Shown here: piece by piece, positions 9,428 to 12,500 of the stretch | Numbering within the stretch: the first letter of the stretch is position 1 | Layout: every line of letters starts with the position of its first letter | Source of the DNA: Trachelipus rathkii | Lineage: Eukaryota; Arthropoda; Malacostraca; Isopoda; Trachelipodidae | Assembly (NCBI GenBank): GCA_015478945.1 | Contig: JABUQX010097396.1 | Location: forward strand, 1 to 12,500 | Length of the DNA stretch: 12,500 nucleotides | Direction of reading: 5' to 3' | Program-made: the position numbers and the translations under genes | Notes under the pieces: model-generated | Seen by the model: only the letters and a program-made list of their open reading frames with translations | What the model was told of the DNA's origin: nothing | Database searches by the model: none

Positions 9428-9580
9428 GGCCAGTTCCTTTAACGCCCCGCCCGGGCGGTGGTCCCACCCGGTCGCACCTTCTGCTCCTCATTCGCTGTTC
9501 TAGGGGCCTCCACCATTTTTTTTCCTTGTGTTCTCGGGGTGCCTATCGGTCGGTTCAGTTAGGTTCGGTCGGTCCCAGGT
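9428..9580 (+). repeat. Dispersed module, copy B
   Basis: Diverged copy of 6303-6475 in the same orientation, also starting right after a CT array. Matching blocks in order include GGCCAGTTCCTTT, CGCCCC, GGGCGG, CGGTCGCA, GGGGCC, a T8 run (9516-9523), TCC..TGT, TTAGGTTCGG and GGTCCC. It is shorter than copy A because of gaps after GGGCGG and in the pentamers. Confidence 0.55.
9546..9572 (+). repeat. TCGG/TTAGG run in module copy B
   Basis: TCGG, TCGG, TTCAG, TTAGG, TTCGG, TCGG in succession. It corresponds to the pentamer run at 6435-6464, with units shortened to four bases at both ends. Confidence 0.5.
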
Positions 9581-9583
9581 CGG

Positions 9584-9678
9584 TTTGTCTTCCCCTCTTC
9601 GTCAGTGGGTCACCCTCTTTTTTGTCTTCCCCTGCTTCGTGGGAATTGTACCTTTTTTTTTGCCTTCGCCTGCGTTCG
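9584..9678 (+). repeat. ~37 bp tandem repeat, three copies
   Basis: TTTGTCTTCCCCTCTTCG (9584-9601), TTTGTCTTCCCCTGCTTCG (9621-9639) and TTTGCCTTCGCCTGCGTTCG (9659-9678) recur at spacings of 37 and 38 bases. The spacers share a TGGG and a T-run. It lies directly downstream of module copy B; I see no equivalent after copy A. Confidence 0.6.
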
Positions 9679-9695
9679 TTGGGCGTTTCGTGCCC

Positions 9696-9822
9696 TTTCT
9701 CTCTATTCTTCTCTCTCTTCTTACTGTGTTCTCTCTTCCTTTCTTTCTCCTTTATCTCTCCTCTCTTTATTATCTCCTCTCTTTCATTTCCATATCTTCA
9801 TCTTCTCTTTTTCTCCTTACTA
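9696..9822 (+). repeat. TCTC/TTCT simple-repeat array
   Basis: Degenerate TCTC/TTTC/TATC units, few purines. Confidence 0.65.
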
Positions 9823-10104
9823 TGCCTACCTTTGGGATTCTTCTCCTCTGCTCAATCGCTCCTCCTTTTGTCTTTATTGTTCATTTTGCCACACTTGACC
9901 GTCACCGGATCAGTTATTCCTGCGCTGGATTCGACCTTCCTTCCGTTACTTCGCCTTTTCCTTCCCATCTCAACGCTTCACGTCATCTACGCGGCTTTTT
10001 CTTCTTGCCACTTTTTACCTCTTAGCTTCCCCTCCTTCTCCCGTGCGTGTACGTTGTCTGGCCATGCGCACCCCCTTCTCAGCGTCACCTGGGTCCCCCA
10101 CTTC
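9823..10104 (+). other. Complex C/T-biased block without a gene
   Basis: Non-periodic C/T-rich sequence with moderate G and CpG. Nothing recognised. Confidence 0.5.
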
Positions 10105-10328
10105 TTTCTCTTCTTATCTCTATTTTCTCTTCTTCTCTTGTATCTTCTCTATCTCATCTACTTCTTCTCTTTTCTCTCTTTCTCGTCTCGTTCTCTTCAT
10201 TCTCTCTCTCTCTCTCTCTCTCCATTCTCTTTCTTCCTTTTACTTTCTATTTTTTCTATCTTAATCTTTTCTTCTCTATACCTTCTTTTTTCTATATATC
10301 TTTTATATCTCTCTAGTACTCTCTTCTT
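10105..10328 (+). repeat. TCTC simple-repeat array with a perfect (TC)11
   Basis: TCTC/TTCT/TATC units. The perfect 22-base TC run at 10201-10222 is the longest pure dinucleotide run I noticed and is a mirror repeat with triplex (H-DNA) potential. Confidence 0.8.
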
Positions 10329-10779
10329 TTCCTGTCTCTGATCAGCCCCACCGGCACCTTGCTCTTCCCCCTACCTGCTCCCCCCCCCCTGCTACCCCCC
10401 TCACTTCCTCGCGCGAGTAGCTTACTTCGCGACCCCGGCCCCACTTTTCCCTGCTCCAGGCCCTCCCACCCCTCCCCCCCGCTCATCACTGCCAGCCCAT
10501 CTTCGCGCCCTAACGCTCCCCTCTGCCCCCTCATCTCTATTCCGCTCCCCCACTCCTCCTCTCGCCCTCCACCCTCCGTCGTGCTTTTTCACTATCGACC
10601 TCCCCCGCCACCCGACGTTGCCGGCGCCCTCGCTCTTTCCCCCCGCTGTCTTATTTGCGTGCCCGCCCTGCGCGGCTCTTCAAATCTGGTCGGCTTTTGG
10701 CCTGCACCGCTCTTGATCTTTTGCGCCTTCCGGTCTTCATTACTTTTTTGGCCCTTCCTCCCTACTCTCCCTTTCTTAT
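10329..10779 (+). other. Most C-rich block of the tract
   Basis: C strongly exceeds T, with many C runs (C10 at 10380-10389, C6 at 10395-10400, the cluster at 10461-10480). An imperfect hairpin lies near 10411-10431 (CGCGAGTA against TACTTCGCG). No gene. The 181-codon + strand frame from 10359 is Pro/Ser/Leu low-complexity. Confidence 0.6.
10461..10480 (-). other. G-quadruplex candidate with one-base loops (- strand)
   Basis: The + strand is CCC-T-CCC-A-CCCC-T-CCCCCCC. The - strand is thus G7, G4, G3 and G3 runs separated by single bases, the loop pattern associated with very stable parallel quadruplexes. The + strand is an i-motif candidate. Confidence 0.7.
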
Positions 10780-11275
10780 TTTTAGTCTTTAGTCATCTTC
10801 TATATTCTTTCTACTATCATTTATTTCTCTTCTATCTACTATCATACATTCTCCTCGTATTCCTACTATCTCTTATCTACTATATCTTCTCAGTGGCGTT
10901 TTGATTTGGGGGATCGGGTGTGCCATCTTCTTCTCTCTATTCTATTTTTTGCTCTTCTATCTATCTATCTCCATCGCTTTCTTCCTGCTCTCTTCGCTAT
11001 CTCTTCTTATCTACTTTCTAATCTCACTCTCTTCTATATCTTTTATTATCTCATACTCGTCTTATATCTCTCTCTATCTTCTTATCTCTTCTTATACATT
11101 TCTCATCTCTATCCTTCTATCTCTAGTACTATCTATCACATTGTGTTCTTCTCTCCCGTTCGCCCATTCTCTATCTTATCTATCTATATCTACTATTACT
11201 TCTTTCCTCATCTATTATATTTTCTCTGACTCTCTATATCTCTCTATATCGTCCTGTTTCTTTCTGTATCTCATT
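10780..11275 (+). repeat. TCTA/TATC simple-repeat array
   Basis: The last array of the tract. It is richer in TATC/CTATC units than the others and is broken once by a G-rich island at 10891-10925. Confidence 0.8.
10891..10925 (+). other. G-rich island inside a CT array
   Basis: A 35-base insert running from CAGTGGCG to GGGTGTGCC, with GGGGGATCGGG in the middle. It briefly reverses the strand bias within otherwise G-free TCTA sequence. It shares GGATCGG and a CAGT start with the island at 4931-4960. Confidence 0.5.
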
Positions 11276-11345
11276 CTCACCTCCCCACCTTCCCTCTCAT
11301 TCCCCGTCTCTGTGCCCTCCTGTGCTTACTTTTCGGCCTTTTCAG
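11276..11345 (+). other. Right end of the tract: splice-acceptor-like boundary
   Basis: C/T-rich sequence ends with CTTAC (11325-11329, fitting a yUnAy branch site with its A at 11328), a pyrimidine run and CAG at 11343-11345, followed by GTAATT. It reads like a 3' splice site exactly where the 11 kb bias stops. The next ~75 bases have an early stop in all three + frames, so any exon here would be non-coding. Confidence 0.3.
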
Positions 11346-11373
11346 GTAATTTGCGATAAGAGCACTCGCTAGT

Positions 11374-11407
11374 CGATAGCAGTGGCAGCGCGCGTAGCTC
11401 ACTATCG
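11374..11407. other. Stem-loop candidate
   Basis: CGATAG (11374-11379) and CTATCG (11402-11407) form a 6-bp stem around a GCGCGC-containing loop. Confidence 0.35.
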
Positions 11408-11468
11408 GAACCTGGAGCAGGTGCTGTCGGAGTTCACTTTTTCCGCGAATTGCTTCCCTTTTTGAATT

Positions 11469-11485
11469 CAGGAGTATGGCTCCTG
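11469..11485. other. Short perfect hairpin
   Basis: CAGGAG (11469-11474), a five-base loop TATGG, CTCCTG (11480-11485). No T run follows and no known role is assigned. Confidence 0.45.
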
Positions 11486-11550
11486 TATCTCTACGCTACT
11501 TTTAGGGAGTTTTGACAGTCCTTTTACCTTGTTTATCCATAGCTTCATGA

Positions 11551-11817
11551 ATACACTTTGTGGCCCGACCTGAGTGCTATGTTTTTGTTTTCATCATAAG
11601 TATATCCCCAGATCGATCATGCGACTTTGCTTATATACTGCGGAGTGTGACGGCGCACCGTCAGCCTCTGGAAGGCCTGCCCTGGCTCGTCAATGTCTCA
11701 TATCGATCTATATATTTCAAATCATCTTCAGTATATAGTAACGTACTCGCTCTGGTCTCCGCTTCTGAGAGATCTGAAGATGATCTCTATGTACGGTATT
11801 GTCTAGATCGTGTGTGA
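11551..11817 (+). other. Open frame of 89 codons, possible exon or chance
   Basis: The frame is open from just after a TGA at 11548-11550 to the TGA at 11815-11817. It has no ATG near its left end: the only plausible start there is GTG at 11560, unusual for a eukaryotic gene, so it would have to be an exon. The 86-codon translation from that GTG is not low-complexity, unlike the frames in the pyrimidine tract, but I recognise no domain or family in it. Treating the flank as random sequence, I estimate one or two open stretches this long in its six frames, so length alone is not evidence. No clean acceptor directly precedes it. Confidence 0.15.
11721..11784. repeat. 11-bp perfect inverted repeat
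   Basis: ATCATCTTCAG (11721-11731) and CTGAAGATGAT (11774-11784) are exact reverse complements 42 bases apart. GATGATCTCT, overlapping the right arm (11779-11788), recurs directly at 11849-11858. Confidence 0.55.
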
Positions 11818-11839
11818 CATAAACGATCGGTCACACGAT
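11807..11839. other. Stem-loop with nested palindrome
   Basis: ATCGTGTGTGAC (11807-11818) pairs with GTCACACGAT (11830-11839) apart from a two-base bulge. The 11-base loop contains the palindrome CGATCG (11824-11829). No known RNA or site is recognised. Confidence 0.55.
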
Positions 11840-11846
11840 GTTCTTT

Positions 11847-11871
11847 CTGATGATCTCTTTTCTTCTCTCAG
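11847..11871 (+). other. 3' splice acceptor-like site
   Basis: CTGAT branch-like sequence (11847-11851), a pyrimidine run, then CAG at 11869-11871 followed by G. In ordinary-composition flank this is more noteworthy than the same pattern inside the tract. The downstream frame starting at 11872 is open for 39 codons only. Confidence 0.25.
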
Positions 11872-12100
11872 GCTCTACCGATTTGCTTAAGGTGCGGTCT
11901 AACGTCTCTAGTAATGATAGTATATGAATCTATCTACATCTCTTTTTTGACTCTAATTTGCATTTCTTTCGTTATTCCTTTCGCGAAGTAGTTTAATCTT
12001 TCTTCCTCTTTTTCTCGGTTGCCCCCCACGGAGGGCGCGGACACGCGAAGAAGCTCAAATATTCCGAACACTATGCTCAAATCCAGGTAACACGAGTACT

Positions 12101-12260
12101 CATCTATATATCTACTCTATTATTATTCTCTCTAAATATCTATATCTACTTATTTATCTATTATATCTTCTTATAATCTATATCTATATATATTTTATTA
12201 TATATTAATATACTATATATACTGTATATATTATATAATATATATATTAGTGATCAGGGG
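12101..12260. repeat. TATCTA array grading into AT-rich repeat
   Basis: TATCTA/TCTATA units (about 12101-12190) pass into nearly pure A/T with TATATA and TATTATA palindromic stretches to about 12249. Prone to cruciform formation and to replication slippage. Confidence 0.8.
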
Positions 12261-12500
12261 CATTTCCTCCATAGGTGCTAGGTGTGCGCCACATTTCTTG
12301 ACAAGCTTAATTTTATTTTTTATTCTCAGATATAAAGGAATATCTGTTCAAATGAAGATAGTTTTTTTGCACAATTATTCAATAAAATATTAAAAAATAA
12401 ATGCTTCTTAAACTTCAATTAGCTTATTTTTTACAGTAGCTACCGATAAAAGGAAGTTTCATAGTGGCTGAAAATTTTTGAACTCCCTATATCCGTTACG
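12261..12500. other. AT-rich tail, nothing identified
   Basis: About 240 bases of AT-rich sequence with A and T runs. CAATAAAATA and AAAAAATAAA-like stretches near 12380-12402 resemble polyadenylation signals, but such matches are common in AT-rich DNA. No coding frame, tRNA or transposon end is identified. Confidence 0.4.

Larger units (their letters stand above)
9426..9695 (+). other. GC-rich block with module copy B and a tandem repeat
   Basis: Almost fully accounted for by the dispersed module (9428-9580) and the ~37 bp tandem repeat (9584-9678). No gene. Confidence 0.6.
1..11345 (+). other. Polypyrimidine-biased tract of at least 11.3 kb
   Basis: The + strand is mostly C and T throughout. 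Hand counts of single 60-base lines give roughly 60% (in the most G-rich blocks) to 83% pyrimidine (in the simple-repeat arrays). The left edge lies outside the window. The right edge is abrupt: 11281-11340 has 10 purines in 60, while 11341-11400 has 32 in 60. No credible gene interrupts it. It is a patchwork of simple-repeat arrays and more complex C/T/G blocks, all with the same strand polarity. Whether it is intronic, intergenic or heterochromatic cannot be decided from the sequence alone. Confidence 0.9.
11346..12100. other. Balanced-composition right flank
   Basis: About half purine, without the strand bias or the arrays. It holds several short inverted repeats, acceptor- and donor-like motifs and short open frames. 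Near its end, 12028-12086 is purine-rich (GAAGAAG) and runs into CAGGTAAC at 12084-12091, a donor-like junction. The frame containing it is open only from 11997 to 12176. No gene is assigned. Confidence 0.5.

Noticed and set aside
10690..10720. Resemblance to the 5' part of U2 snRNA (CGGCTTTTGGC followed by TGATC)
   Set aside because: The conserved branch-recognition segment expected next is absent, and a similar chance match (TTTTCGGCCTTTTC) occurs at 11330-11343.
141..11275. CRISPR array or satellite with a fixed period
   Set aside because: The simple-repeat units are irregular and short, with no conserved repeat-spacer alternation; the only longer period seen is the three-copy repeat at 9584-9678.
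11346..11430. tRNA-like fold
   Set aside because: No A-box or B-box consensus and no cloverleaf pairing on either strand.
12261..12500. Transposon end or SINE tail in the AT-rich segment
   Set aside because: No terminal inverted repeat, target-site duplication or recognised promoter box could be found; A/T runs alone are not enough.

Overview
This looks like eukaryotic, non-coding, repeat-rich chromosomal DNA. I find no protein-coding, rRNA or tRNA gene that I would defend. From position 1, where the window opens inside it, to about 11345, the + strand is strongly pyrimidine-biased. Sample 60-base lines counted by hand give about 83% pyrimidine at 4681-4740, 73% at 8281-8340, 60% at 2521-2580 and 83% at 11281-11340. 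The bias then stops abruptly: the line at 11341-11400 is only about 47% pyrimidine. The last 1.15 kb has ordinary composition and becomes AT-rich at its end.

The tract alternates between two kinds of segment. Arrays of degenerate TCTC/TCTA/TATC (141-789, 1483-1618, 2736-3014, 3641-4061, 4566-5398, 5596-5682, 6185-6300, 6601-6698, 7206-7328, 9183-9425, 9696-9822, 10105-10328, 10780-11275) have A as almost their only purine. The blocks between them are C/T-rich, CpG-containing and complex, and most of their purines are G. Inside these blocks are a diverged ~150-180 bp dispersed module in two copies (6303-6475 and 9428-9580), each carrying a TTCGG/TTAGG pentamer run. There is also a three-copy ~37 bp tandem repeat (9584-9678), a three-copy ~40 bp dispersed motif (7706, 8872, 9068), several C-run clusters able to form G-quadruplexes on the - strand, and one patch of near-balanced composition (6826-7055).

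Many long open frames exist on both strands, but composition explains them. A strand poor in purines has few TAA/TAG/TGA on either strand, and the translations are Ser/Leu/Phe/Pro-rich (+) or Arg/Glu/Lys-rich (-) low-complexity sequence.

The right flank (11346-12500) holds a cluster of short inverted repeats, splice-site-like signals, a ~89-codon open frame that is not statistically notable, a TATCTA/AT-rich stretch and an AT-rich tail.

The organism is uncertain. Simple repeats with splice-like polypyrimidine-AG signals point to a eukaryote. TTAGG-related pentamers and long CpG-containing GA/CT tracts would suit an arthropod, perhaps a hymenopteran, but that is a weak guess. Long pyrimidine-biased introns, as known in some protists such as Physarum, are an alternative. 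If transcribed left to right, the whole tract could be one very long pyrimidine-rich intron ending at the acceptor-like CAG at 11343-11345. That is inference.
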